Shown piece after piece: positions 45,548 through 55,080 of a stretch of 55,138 nucleotides of DNA. Origin of the DNA: Pedobacter borealis DSM 19626 (GTDB lineage Bacteria > Bacteroidota > Bacteroidia > Sphingobacteriales > Sphingobacteriaceae); assembly GCF_000708285.2 (NCBI RefSeq), contig NZ_JAUG01000064.1:1-55138 (forward strand), read 5' to 3'. Position 1 is the stretch's first letter; each line of letters starts with the position of its first letter. The notes beneath the pieces are model-generated. The model did not search any database and was not told the origin of the DNA. It saw only the letters and a program-made list of their open reading frames with translations. The translations under genes and the position numbers were made by a program.

Positions 45548-46825
45548 ATGCAATTCGACATGTTACTCGAAGAAATCATTAGTAAAAGCAACTTGCATCT
45601 GGCCTATGATCGGGTTGTAGGGAACAAAGGGGCTGCTGGAGTGGATAATATTGGTTTTTCAGACTTTTCCGAACAAGTTCAAACTGAATGGCTATTGATC
45701 AAAAGCCAACTGGAGCAAGGCAAATATCGGCCTAAAGCAGTCAAGCGGGTTAAGATTCCTAAGTCTAATGGAGGAATCCGTTTACTAGGTATTCCTACTT
45801 ATATGGATAGGCTGATTCAACAAGCTATCTCGCAGGTACTGGTTAAACTGTATGATCCTGATTTTTCGGAAAATAGCTATGGTTTTCGTGCTGCGAAGAA
45901 TGCCCATCAGGCCTTAGAAAAGGCAAAGGAGTACATCAACGCAGGTTATAGCCATGTTGTAGACCTTGATCTGGAGCAATTCTTTGACCGGGTAAACCAT
46001 GATTATCTGATGAACGAACTAAGTAAGAATATCGATGATAAGCGAGTGTTAAAACTCATTCATAGTATACTTCGGGCGGATATTGAGGATGATGGGAAGT
46101 TGGTGCATTGTAAACAAGGCGTTCCACAAGGAGGGCCACTAAGCCCATTACTTTCTAATATTATTCTGGATAAACTGGACAAGGAACTTGAAAGGCGTGG
46201 ACACCGTTTCGTGCGGTATGCTGATGATTGTAGTATCTATGTGAAGAGCAAACGGGCAGGAGATCGGGTAATGGAAAGTATCAGTGCTTACCTTGAAAAG
46301 GAACTAAAACTCAAAGTAAATGTAGAGAAGAGTGTGGTGACCCGGCCATGGCTAACCCGATTACTAGGGTTTACTTTCTATCATAAGAAGGGCTCCAAGG
46401 GTATTACCGTACACCGGAAAAGCATTGTCATCTACAAGGATAAGATCCGTGGCATCACCTGCCGAAGGAAACCCTCTACGATGGAAGATCGGATGATGCA
46501 AATCAGACAATTGAACCAAGGTTGGGGAAATTACTTTAAGTTGAGTGATGCTAAAACGGTATTCGGAGAGTTGGATGAATGGGTTCGTAGTCGTGTTCGA
46601 CTATGCTACTGGGTTCAATGGAGACAGGTAAAAACTCGTGTTAAGCAGCTTGAGAAACTAGGGGTAAAACCCTATCAAGCCTATCAATGGGGAAATACCC
46701 GTAAAGGCTATTGGAGAACGGTGCATAGTCCGATCCTGACCAGGTCGCTTAACAATGCATTTTTAAAGAAACAAGGGCTACTAAGTCTTAAAGAAATAGT
46801 AGCCCCTAAAGCTGTTTATGTTTAA
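45548..46825 (+). CDS. ltrA: Group II intron reverse transcriptase/maturase
   Basis: This 425-residue protein has the reverse transcriptase blocks in order: IPKSNGGIRLLGIPT, SYGFRAAKNAHQAL, VVDLDLEQFFDRVNH, QGVPQGGPLSPLLSNI and RYADDCSIYV. A GIIM-type maturase domain follows (QIRQLNQGWGNYFKL, RVRLCYWVQWRQVK). There is no HNH endonuclease, as in endonuclease-lacking bacterial intron classes. All catalytic Asp residues are present, so the enzyme could be active even though the surrounding intron RNA is short. Confidence 0.93.
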   Translation: MQFDMLLEEIISKSNLHLAYDRVVGNKGAAGVDNIGFSDFSEQVQTEWLLIKSQLEQGKYRPKAVKRVKIPKSNGGIRLLGIPTYMDRLIQQAISQVLVKLYDPDFSENSYGFRAAKNAHQALEKAKEYINAGYSHVVDLDLEQFFDRVNHDYLMNELSKNIDDKRVLKLIHSILRADIEDDGKLVHCKQGVPQGGPLSPLLSNIILDKLDKELERRGHRFVRYADDCSIYVKSKRAGDRVMESISAYLEKELKLKVNVEKSVVTRPWLTRLLGFTFYHKKGSKGITVHRKSIVIYKDKIRGITCRRKPSTMEDRMMQIRQLNQGWGNYFKLSDAKTVFGELDEWVRSRVRLCYWVQWRQVKTRVKQLEKLGVKPYQAYQWGNTRKGYWRTVHSPILTRSLNNAFLKKQGLLSLKEIVAPKAVYV

Positions 46826-46826
46826 T

Positions 46827-46892
46827 GAACCGCCGTATGCTGAACGGCACGTACGGTGGTGTGAGGGGACAGGTAATCAAATAATGATTACC
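46827..46892 (+). ncRNA. Group II intron 3' domains V-VI
   Basis: Directly after the maturase stop comes a domain V-like hairpin (gaaccgccgtatgc...ggcacgtacggtggt) followed by gtgagggg and a domain VI-like stem (ggtaatca at 46872-46879, tgattacc at 46885-46892). Only about 170 bases separate the maturase start from the neighbouring methyltransferase start, too few for domains I-III, so the intron is truncated at its 5' end. Confidence 0.75.
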
Positions 46893-46911
46893 TTCCTACT
46901 CTATACGTATC

Positions 46912-47030
46912 GTCATGCTGAACTTGTTTTACAAGTAGAAGTAGTATTTTTAATTGTCTTGTAGCTACTAAGTGGTCAGCATCTTTCCTGCTAGAGATAG
47001 ATCCTGAAATAAATTCAGGGTGACGACTAT
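46912..47030. repeat. REP-like repeats after the intron
   Basis: Two units: gtcatgctgaacttgtttta near 46912 and cctgaaataaattcagg near 47008, the latter followed by gtgacgac as at position 77-103. They face each other as in the copies at 41-103. Confidence 0.6.
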
Positions 47031-47049
47031 GAGTTAAAGTATGTATTTC

Positions 47050-49215
47050 TTAGTTATTCTTTGGCATCAAGCCTAAGTTCATCACATAATTGCCAGATTG
47101 TTGCATAAAATCGCCCATTACTTTTAACGATTCATCTTCAATAAAATCGAAAGCATCTTGCTTGGTAATTTTATCTCCTTTTTTAATGGCAGGTAATCCT
47201 CTTAATGCCCTTAATTCATTCTGTCTGGCAAGTGTTTTAGCTTCTTGTGCATCGCGCTCAGCTTTAAGTTTTGCCTCATTTAAGGTGACAGAAACTTCAT
47301 TGTCACGTTTTTTAAGATCGGCAATATCTTGTTTCAGGTATTTAAAATCCAATGAGTTTGCGATACGCTGCTCGCTGTTTTTAACCAACTGTGCTTTAAC
47401 AGGGGTCAGATTTGCAACTGCTTTAAAGCTGGAGCTCGGAATAACGTCCCATGGTAAGGCAGATGATTCGGTATCTTCTCCAATTTTATTCATCGGATAA
47501 ACTGAAGGGAAAACAACATCAGGTGTTACACCTTTATGCTGCGTGCTGCTTCCTGCTACACGGTAAAATTTGGCCATGGTTAGGTTAATCTGACCTAAGT
47601 TAATATCAGCCGGGCTTGCTCCGCTTGGCGACGTGCCAACGGTTTTATCTTTAGAAATTAATCCTGCTACCCTTTGCAACATACTTGGGTTTACCAATTT
47701 GTTTAAATCGATAGAAGATTGAACGGTACCTTTACCATAAGTTTGGCTACCCATAATAATACCACGGCCGTAATCCTGTATAGCACCGGCGAAAATTTCT
47801 GATGCAGATGCGCTTAAACGGTCTACAATTACACCAAAAGGCCCATCCCAGGTTACACCGCTATTTTCATCCTCGTCCACTTCAATTTTACCGCGTAAAT
47901 CTTTTACCTGAACTACAGGACCTCTATCAATAAATAAACCAGTTAATGAAATGGCTTCAACTAATGAGCCTCCACCGTTTCCACGTAAATCCATTACGAT
48001 TGCATTTACCTTATCGTATGTTTTTAACGAGTCGATTAATTTTCTAACATCGCGGGTAGTGCTTTTGTAGTTTTTATCACCTGCGTTTGCTGCTTTAAAA
48101 TCAGCATAGAACGCTGGTAGGGTAATAATCCCGATTTTATAATCTTTACCATTACTGTTAATGGTTTTAACTTTTTTCTTGGCAGATGTTTCTTCCAAAA
48201 CAATTTTATCGCGAACCAATTCGATGATAACCGGTTTAGAGGACATTTCTTTTCCAACAGGGATAACTTTTAAACGCACCTTGGTTCCTTTCGGACCTTT
48301 AATTTTCGATACGGTGTTATCCAATCTCCAACCCACTACATCAACAAATTCTCCATCACCCTGGGCTACGGCAATTATGCGATCGCCAGCACTCAGTTGT
48401 TTACCTTTAAATGCAGGTCCGCCAGCAATAATTTCAGAGATTTTAACGACCTCGTTTTCTAATTGTAAACGGGCGCCAATACCTTCGAAAGAACGGGACA
48501 TATCTTCGTTAAATGCTGCTGCGTTGGTTGGGTTAAAATAATTGGTATGTGGATCAATAGATTCGGTAAAAGCATCCATCAAAATCTGGAATACATCCTG
48601 ATTATTGGTTTTTGAAGTTTGCGACTGTAAGTTCTGGTAACGTTTAGTTAATGTTTCTACGTTCTTTGCTTCCACTGTTCCAGCTAGATTTAAGTTGATC
48701 AGTTCGTATTTAACACGTTTTTTCCAGGTATCGTTTAATGCAGATGAAGAAGTTGCCCAAGGCTGCTTCTCTCTGTCGTATACGTAGCTGTCGGTTTGAT
48801 TAAAATCGTATTTTGTTTTAATCTGTGCTAAAGAATAGGTAAAATATTCGTTTAACCTTTTGGCATAAACGTTATAGATGAAAAACGGGCCGCTTAGATC
48901 GCCATTTTTGAAATCATCATCCAAAGTATATCTGTATTTTTCAAATTCCTTGATATCCGAAGCCAAAAAGTAATTTTTGCCCTGATCTAAAGACTTGATA
49001 TACTTATCTAAAATGATCGAAGATATAGAATCGTTGATCTGAATTTTTTTATAATTATAACTCTCAATCAAATTTACAACCTCTTTTATAACAAGTTGTT
49101 GCTGCTCATCAGGTTTTACGTTGGTAACACCCTCAACCATTGGCTGAGTTTTAGGTGCAGCATGACAAGCAAGTACTGCCGCAGTAAAAATTACAAAAAA
49201 TATTCTCTTTAACAT
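47050..49215 (-). CDS. prc: Tail-specific (S41, Prc/Tsp-type) protease
   Basis: The ATG at 49215 is chosen because it gives a lipoprotein signal (MLKRIFFVIFTAAVLAC); ten more residues upstream are possible. The protein has about 721 residues. It has an N-terminal Tsp domain, a PDZ domain (about residues 235-320), the S41 core with catalytic Ser in LSASASEIFAGAI and Lys in YGKGTVQ, and a C-terminal DUF3340-like helical tail. It degrades or trims envelope proteins from their C-termini. Confidence 0.92.
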   Translation of the reverse strand: MLKRIFFVIFTAAVLACHAAPKTQPMVEGVTNVKPDEQQQLVIKEVVNLIESYNYKKIQINDSISSIILDKYIKSLDQGKNYFLASDIKEFEKYRYTLDDDFKNGDLSGPFFIYNVYAKRLNEYFTYSLAQIKTKYDFNQTDSYVYDREKQPWATSSSALNDTWKKRVKYELINLNLAGTVEAKNVETLTKRYQNLQSQTSKTNNQDVFQILMDAFTESIDPHTNYFNPTNAAAFNEDMSRSFEGIGARLQLENEVVKISEIIAGGPAFKGKQLSAGDRIIAVAQGDGEFVDVVGWRLDNTVSKIKGPKGTKVRLKVIPVGKEMSSKPVIIELVRDKIVLEETSAKKKVKTINSNGKDYKIGIITLPAFYADFKAANAGDKNYKSTTRDVRKLIDSLKTYDKVNAIVMDLRGNGGGSLVEAISLTGLFIDRGPVVQVKDLRGKIEVDEDENSGVTWDGPFGVIVDRLSASASEIFAGAIQDYGRGIIMGSQTYGKGTVQSSIDLNKLVNPSMLQRVAGLISKDKTVGTSPSGASPADINLGQINLTMAKFYRVAGSSTQHKGVTPDVVFPSVYPMNKIGEDTESSALPWDVIPSSSFKAVANLTPVKAQLVKNSEQRIANSLDFKYLKQDIADLKKRDNEVSVTLNEAKLKAERDAQEAKTLARQNELRALRGLPAIKKGDKITKQDAFDFIEDESLKVMGDFMQQSGNYVMNLGLMPKNN

Positions 49216-49288
49216 CTCTTTAAATGATTTAAAATCCATTTCCAATTCTATATAGCCAATATGCTACCATTTTAGCAAAAAAACAAAA

Positions 49289-49314
49289 AAGAGACAGCAT
49301 TATTACCGTCTCTT
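49289..49314 (-). terminator. Terminator for the leftward TPR gene
   Basis: A 7-bp stem (aagagac / gtctctt) with a 12-base loop, followed on the minus strand by a T-rich tract. It lies between the TPR gene and the protease gene and should insulate the latter. Confidence 0.65.
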
Positions 49315-49484
49315 GTTAAAACTTTATCAAATCTAACTAAAAGCTTTTTATTTAACAATTTCTTATGTAGAACGTTGAGCGTTATTTTTGTTTTGATCGA
49401 TACTCAAAATTTGACCAATTACAGACCTTTAAGCGCTATATTACCAGTAATATAGGAAGATTTATAGAAAACCAGGTGTTTAAA

Positions 49485-50174
49485 TTAGCTTGGATTTACC
49501 TTTTTATTGGTGGTTTTGCTGGCGATCGTTTCCCTGGCGTCTTTGATCTGCGTTTTGTACTGAGTTGTTTTGATCGAGTTGGCAAGCCATTCGGCCGATT
49601 TCAGATCTCTCAGGGCAAGCGTAAAATCTTTCTTTTTAATTTTAACCTGAACAATGCCTAAAATAGATTCGATATATGAATTGTTGCTTTTTAGCTGTTT
49701 TGCCAATATACCCTGTTGAGTGTAAAACCACATCGATTGGGTATACTTGGTATTGGCCAGATAAACTTTGCCTAAAAGGTTATAGGTGTTCATTACTCCT
49801 GCTCTGTTTCCGGTTTTAGAATAATTTTTTAACGCCACATTTAAAAGAATCTGCTCCGCATCAGTGAAACGGCCAAGCTGATAATGCATACTACTCATCT
49901 TGATAACGGCCTGTCCGTACCTGTTGAAATTTTTTATGGCATTGTATTCGAAAGCTGCTTTACCAAATAAGGTGAGGGCCTCGTTGTAATCGCCTTTTCG
50001 CTCTAAATCTTCTGCTTCCTCAAAAAAAGAATTGCCGTCTTCCAGGTCAAATTTAGATACGGCTATATTTATAGCACTACCGTTAGGTTCTTGGATCTCA
50101 GATTTATCTATATTTTGAGCTTGTAGTTGTAATGATGCAAAAAGGCCAATTAAAGCCAATACAATCTTGGTCAT
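49485..50174 (-). CDS. Secreted tetratricopeptide-repeat protein
   Basis: Starting at the ATG at 50174 the protein has 229 residues with a signal peptide (MTKIVLALIGLFASLQLQAQ). Four to five TPR-like helical pairs follow (GDYNEALTLFGKAAFEYNAI, GRFTDAEQILLNVALKN, GVMNTYNLLGKVYLANTKY). It probably mediates protein contacts in the periplasm; partner unknown. It is 30 bases downstream of the isoaspartyl peptidase gene on the same strand. Confidence 0.8.
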   Translation of the reverse strand: MTKIVLALIGLFASLQLQAQNIDKSEIQEPNGSAINIAVSKFDLEDGNSFFEEAEDLERKGDYNEALTLFGKAAFEYNAIKNFNRYGQAVIKMSSMHYQLGRFTDAEQILLNVALKNYSKTGNRAGVMNTYNLLGKVYLANTKYTQSMWFYTQQGILAKQLKSNNSYIESILGIVQVKIKKKDFTLALRDLKSAEWLANSIKTTQYKTQIKDARETIASKTTNKKVNPS

Positions 50175-50203
50175 GCAACAAAAATAATACTTTAAATCCA
50201 ATT

Positions 50204-51046
50204 TTAGCTAAATACCTGTAAATTAACATCAAAAGATGCCCAAACCATGTATGGATGCGAGTCGCAATGGTACACTTCGCCTGCTGCAGAAATGCCTACA
50301 ACGCCCGCAAAGCCATCAAAAGCTTTAAGTTCGGCAAAAGATTTATCTGATGCTTCCTTTAAAGAAAAACCATCGGTAACACGGGTTACAATTTTTGCGG
50401 CTAAGGCACCGCTTACAATATCTTCACCTACTCCGGTACAAGAAATACCTGCATATTGATTGGCATAGTTGCCTGCCACGGTTGCAGAGTCACTCACACG
50501 ACAAGGGATTTCGAATCCTTTTCCCCCGGTGGAGGTTGCTGCTGCTAAATTTCCATCTGCATCGAGTGCTACACAGCCCACCGTTCCTTTATTGTTTTTT
50601 TGATTTAATTTAGCTTCGTATTCTAATTGGCGCTGCGGGGTAATCGGATCGAAATATTCAAATCCATTTGTTCTTGCAAATTGCTGGGCACCATCACCAC
50701 TAAGTACCCGGTCATCATATGTTAATAAACGCTGTGCAATCTGTATAGGGTTTTTAACATCCTCAACATTAATTACGCCGCTAAATTTTTCTGTTTTACC
50801 ATCCATTAGGGCAGCGCTTAACCTCACTTTTCCATCGCTTTGGATCTGCGAACCGATACCAGCGTTAAACAGCTCGTTATCTTCTAACAGCGCAACAGTA
50901 TAAACCACGGTTTCTAAAGCAGTATGTGTTTTCAGATATTCGTATCCGAGCGTAACAATCGAAGCCAAAGCATCTTGTTTAGCTTTTTTCGTTTCCTGGT
51001 TGGTAGACGATTCGCTGAAGAAGCCGCCATGTATGATTAGTTTCAT
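50204..51046 (-). CDS. Isoaspartyl peptidase / plant-type L-asparaginase
   Basis: This 280-residue Ntn-hydrolase precursor has the self-cleavage nucleophile at Thr155 in NKGTVGCVALD, preceded by the alpha-subunit features NAGIGSQIQSDG. The beta subunit has GGKGFEIPCRVSDSATVAGNYA and CTGVGEDIV. It hydrolyses beta-aspartyl dipeptides. Next to cyanophycinase and cyanophycin synthetase, its natural substrate is probably the beta-Asp-Arg dipeptide released from cyanophycin. There is no signal peptide, so it is cytosolic. Confidence 0.92.
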   Translation of the reverse strand: MKLIIHGGFFSESSTNQETKKAKQDALASIVTLGYEYLKTHTALETVVYTVALLEDNELFNAGIGSQIQSDGKVRLSAALMDGKTEKFSGVINVEDVKNPIQIAQRLLTYDDRVLSGDGAQQFARTNGFEYFDPITPQRQLEYEAKLNQKNNKGTVGCVALDADGNLAAATSTGGKGFEIPCRVSDSATVAGNYANQYAGISCTGVGEDIVSGALAAKIVTRVTDGFSLKEASDKSFAELKAFDGFAGVVGISAAGEVYHCDSHPYMVWASFDVNLQVFS

Positions 51047-51121
51047 CTACTAGATTTGAGTATTGAGACATTTGATGTGAGACTTAGGCCTTAAACCCTA
51101 AACCCTCCACCTTAAACCTTT

Positions 51122-51997
51122 TTAGGCTATCGGAACAACCTTTGGATGATGGATCACTAAGCTATGGTCTGTTAAATCATAAACGTCGCCATCGCACATT
51201 ACATGTACCACCATGTTTTTAATTGAAACAGGCTGACCCATCTCTACGTCTGTTAAATTGGTATCAGCCATATTGCGGCCATCTACTAAAATTACCATGC
51301 CAGAGCCGATTGCTTCCATCGTATGGCCATCAGAGATGAAAAGCCCCGTATCTTCACCAAGACCAATCCCTAATATACCAGGATTGCTGGCAGCAGCATA
51401 TAACAAGCGGCCAATTCTTCCGCGTTGAACAAAATGTGTATCAACAATAACATCATCAATAAAGCCTAATCCGCCGGTAATTTTAACCTCTCCCTTAAGC
51501 AAAGCATCTTTACTGCTACCCTGATAAATCATGTTTTTAGAGCTTGCGGCCGCCCCTGCAGAAGTACCGGCAATTACTACAGGTTCATTTCTGTATTTCT
51601 CTAGTAATATTTGATGGATTTTTGTTCCACCAAAAATTGAAGAAAGACGGAGCTGATCACCACCGGTAAAAATAATTACTTCGGCTGCTTTGATACGTTC
51701 ATAATTTTCATCAGAATTGGCTTCCTCACGGTTGGTAATATTAAGCACACCAACATTGTGCACATCTAATTGTGCATAAGCCTTGATATATTCTTCACCA
51801 ACTTTTTCGGGCATTAATGATGCTGTAGTGATGATCTCGAAGCGAGATTGAGTATCTTTTAATGATTCTGTAGTAATCCGTTTTAAAATTCCACGCTCAA
51901 AAAAATTCATATTCTCAGGCAGTCCAAATTGCGTTTCTGCGAAGCTACCTGTGTTTATTGCGCCACCAATGATGATGAGTTTACCTTTCGGAACCAT
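51122..51997 (-). CDS. cphB: Cyanophycinase
   Basis: This 291-residue S51-family serine peptidase has the nucleophile Ser in VVIAGTSAGAAA, the FTGGDQLRL motif, DTHFVQRGRIGRLL and GLGEDTGLF. No signal peptide is present, so it is an intracellular CphB-type enzyme. It cleaves cyanophycin to beta-Asp-Arg dipeptides, the substrate of the gene next downstream. Divergent from cphA over a 295-base spacer. Confidence 0.95.
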   Translation of the reverse strand: MVPKGKLIIIGGAINTGSFAETQFGLPENMNFFERGILKRITTESLKDTQSRFEIITTASLMPEKVGEEYIKAYAQLDVHNVGVLNITNREEANSDENYERIKAAEVIIFTGGDQLRLSSIFGGTKIHQILLEKYRNEPVVIAGTSAGAAASSKNMIYQGSSKDALLKGEVKITGGLGFIDDVIVDTHFVQRGRIGRLLYAAASNPGILGIGLGEDTGLFISDGHTMEAIGSGMVILVDGRNMADTNLTDVEMGQPVSIKNMVVHVMCDGDVYDLTDHSLVIHHPKVVPIA

Positions 51998-52292
51998 TCT
52001 TTGTGTATTATAATTGTATCAAAAAACCCAAATATATAGGCTTATGATAAAAAACACGACTTTTTTTGTCAAGAATATTCAATTTATTAACAAACGTTAA
52101 AATATTATAACCTAAAATTAACAGGATTGTGCTTGAAAATAAAACAAATACGCCTTAAAATTGATTTAGCTAAATGGAACGTCTAATTTCAAAATAAATG
52201 CATAATTTACCGTCATCAATTTTATTCTAAAAATTGAGTTAAAAAGGCTGTCCCAAACGCTTGTTTTAAATAAAAAACGAACAAAACATTAC

Positions 52293-54908
52293 ATGAAGAT
52301 ATCAAACATACAAGTATTAAGAGGGCCAAACATATGGTCAATTAGCCGAAAAAAATTGATCCAGATGCGTTTAGATCTGGAAGATTTGGAGCAAAAACCA
52401 ACCAACGTAATAGAAGGATTTAGCGAAAGGATTGAGAAACTCTTGCCCAGCATGTTTACACACCGCTGTTCTAAGGGAGTTGAAGGTGGCTTTTTCACCC
52501 GGGTAAAAGAAGGAACATGGATGGGGCATGTAATTGAACATATTGCTTTAGAAATTCAAACTTTGGCCGGCATGGAAACCGGTTTCGGCAGAACCCGCCA
52601 AACTAAAACTGAAGGTATTTATAATGTTGTATTCAGTTATCTGGAAGAAAAGGTTGGTGTTTACGCTGCTGAAGCTGCAGTTAAAATTGCCGAAGCCCTG
52701 ATCAATAACGAAGAGTACGATTTGGAGCACGATATCCGCAGGATGAAGGAAATCCGTGAGCTGGAAGCATTAGGGCCAAGTACAGGTTCTATTGTGGAGG
52801 AAGCCGTAAGTAGAAGTATTCCATGGATCAGATTAAATAAAAGCTCTTTGGTGCAATTGGGATACGGTAAAAATCAGGTCCGTTTTAGGGCAACCATGAC
52901 GGAAAAAACCAGTAGCATTGCCGTAGATATTGCCAGCAACAAGGAAGAAACAAAACGTTTGCTTACCGAAGCCGCCATTCCAGTGGCCTCAGGAGTAACG
53001 ATTTCAAATCCTGATGATCTGGAGGCATCTGTTAAAAAAGTTGGATTTCCTTTAGTTTTTAAACCACTTGATGGCAACCATGGTAAAGGTGCAACCATTA
53101 ATGTGAAAACGATGGAAGATGCGGTTGCAGCTTTTGAATACGCCAAAACCTACTCACGAAAAGTAATTATAGAGAAATTTATTACCGGTTTCGATTTTAG
53201 GGTGCTGGTAATCGATCATAAAGTTATAGCTGCTGCACAACGCGATCCTGCACATGTTAAGGGGAATGGAATTCATACGATCCAAGAATTGATCGATAAG
53301 GAGAATGAAGATCCACGCCGTGGTTATGGTCACGAAAATGTGCTAACTGAAATTGCTGTCGACCGGGATACTTTGGATCTGCTGGCCAAAAAAGAATATA
53401 CCTTAGAAACTATTCCCGAAAAGGGAGAAGTGGTTTATTTAAAATCTACTGCAAATTTAAGTACAGGCGGGACATCTATCGATGTAACTGACATTGTACA
53501 TCCACAGAATATTTTTATATGTGAAAGGATTTCGAGGGTAATCGGATTGGATATCTGCGGTATCGATATCATGGCGCAAGACCTTACTCAGCCATTAACC
53601 GAAAACGGAGGTGTGGTTTTGGAAGTTAATGCAGCACCAGGATTCAGGATGCACCTTGCACCAAGTGAAGGCTTGCCTAGAAACGTGGCTGCATCGGTTA
53701 TTGACATGCTGTATCCACAGGGAAAATTATCACAGATTCCGATTATTGCTGTAACCGGAACAAACGGAAAAACCACTACTACACGGTTAATTGCGCACAT
53801 TATCAGAAGTAATGGTAAACGTGTAGGTTTTACCACCAGCGACGGTGTGTATGTGCACAACACGATGCTAATGAAAGGTGATACCACTGGACCGGTAAGT
53901 GCTGAGTTCATTTTAAAAGATCCAACAGTTGAATTTGCGGTACTAGAAACTGCCCGAGGAGGAATTTTAAGGGCTGGACTGGGATTTAATGCATGTGATA
54001 TTGGCGTAGTAACCAATATCCAGGAAGATCATTTGGGTATTTCAGATATCCATAATCTTGACGATCTGACACGTGTCAAAGCGGTTGTGATCGGGGCAGT
54101 GCGCCGTAAAGGTTGGGCAGTATTAAATGCCGATAATGGCTATTGCGTTCGAATTGGCAAAGATGCGCGCTGTAATGTTGCTTATTTTAGCATGGATGAA
54201 AATAACCCGGTGATTAAAGAACATTGTAGAAAAGGTGGAATTGCCGCCATTTATGAAAACGGATATATTACTATTAAAACAGGCGACTGGAAATTAAGGG
54301 TAGATAAAGCCACGCACATTCCATTAACTTTTGGTGGTTCTGTGAATTTTATGATCCAGAATGTGCTTGCAGCAACATTGGCAACCTATTTATGGGGCTA
54401 TAAACCTGAAGATATCCGTTTATCGCTGGAAACATTTATTCCTTCTGCGGCGCATACCCCGGGAAGGATGAATATTTTCAGGTTCAAAGAATTTAAAGTA
54501 CTGGTCGATTTTGCGCATAACCCTGACGGATTTAACGGCATAAAAGGTTTCTTGCAAGGTGTAGAGGCTACCGAACATGTAGGTATTATTTCGGCAACAG
54601 GAGATAGAAGAGATGAGGATATTATCGAAACTGCCCGCATTTCGGCTCAGATGTTTGATAAAATTTATATTTGCCAAGAGAAATACCTGCGCGGGCGACA
54701 ACCACAGGAATTAGTTGACCTGCTTGTAAAAGGCATCAAGGAAGTTGATCCGGATAAAGAGATCATTATCAACAATAAAAGCACCGAATGTTTGCAGATC
54801 GCGATCGAAACTGCTAAAAAAGGCTCTTATTTAACGATTCTAAGTAACACCATCGATAATACGATCCAACGCGTTACCGAACATTTAGATCGGGAATTGG
54901 AAGCGTAA
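52293..54908 (+). CDS. cphA: Cyanophycin synthetase
   Basis: This 871-residue three-domain enzyme polymerises Asp and Arg into cyanophycin. The N-terminal domain (about 1-160) has HRCSKGVEGGFFTRV and GHVIEHIALEIQTLAG. The ATP-grasp domain (about 215-470) has FPLVFKPLDGNHGKGA and VLEVNAAPGFRMH. The Mur-ligase domain (about 485-871) has the P-loop VTGTNGKTTTTRL and DFAHNPDGF. The length matches CphA1. All ATP-binding motifs look intact. The paired breakdown genes lie upstream on the other strand. Confidence 0.96.
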   Translation: MKISNIQVLRGPNIWSISRKKLIQMRLDLEDLEQKPTNVIEGFSERIEKLLPSMFTHRCSKGVEGGFFTRVKEGTWMGHVIEHIALEIQTLAGMETGFGRTRQTKTEGIYNVVFSYLEEKVGVYAAEAAVKIAEALINNEEYDLEHDIRRMKEIRELEALGPSTGSIVEEAVSRSIPWIRLNKSSLVQLGYGKNQVRFRATMTEKTSSIAVDIASNKEETKRLLTEAAIPVASGVTISNPDDLEASVKKVGFPLVFKPLDGNHGKGATINVKTMEDAVAAFEYAKTYSRKVIIEKFITGFDFRVLVIDHKVIAAAQRDPAHVKGNGIHTIQELIDKENEDPRRGYGHENVLTEIAVDRDTLDLLAKKEYTLETIPEKGEVVYLKSTANLSTGGTSIDVTDIVHPQNIFICERISRVIGLDICGIDIMAQDLTQPLTENGGVVLEVNAAPGFRMHLAPSEGLPRNVAASVIDMLYPQGKLSQIPIIAVTGTNGKTTTTRLIAHIIRSNGKRVGFTTSDGVYVHNTMLMKGDTTGPVSAEFILKDPTVEFAVLETARGGILRAGLGFNACDIGVVTNIQEDHLGISDIHNLDDLTRVKAVVIGAVRRKGWAVLNADNGYCVRIGKDARCNVAYFSMDENNPVIKEHCRKGGIAAIYENGYITIKTGDWKLRVDKATHIPLTFGGSVNFMIQNVLAATLATYLWGYKPEDIRLSLETFIPSAAHTPGRMNIFRFKEFKVLVDFAHNPDGFNGIKGFLQGVEATEHVGIISATGDRRDEDIIETARISAQMFDKIYICQEKYLRGRQPQELVDLLVKGIKEVDPDKEIIINNKSTECLQIAIETAKKGSYLTILSNTIDNTIQRVTEHLDRELEA

Positions 54909-55012
54909 GTAACTAATTTATTCTGCCACCGATCGTCATTACGAGGGGTAATTTATTTTATAAAAATTAATATGAGTGACGTTTAATTGATTTCTTTTGC
55001 CCTAAGGCGCTG

Positions 55013-55080
55013 TCTTGCCTCGGCTCGCCGCCGCCAAAGGGCTCTTTCTTTTTGGCATCAAAAAGACCAGCATAGCTAGC
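55013..55080. repeat. Dispersed cttgcctcggct repeat
   Basis: The stretch from cttgcctcggct through gccgccgccaaagggct to tttctttttggcatcaaaaa resembles 36900-36972 (cttgcctcggctagccgccg, aagggcttttt). It is a repeat family outside genes; the right edge is close to the window end. Confidence 0.55.

Noticed and set aside
53588..54016. 142-residue antisense frame inside cphA
   Set aside because: Proline/valine-rich translation typical of the complement of a coding strand.
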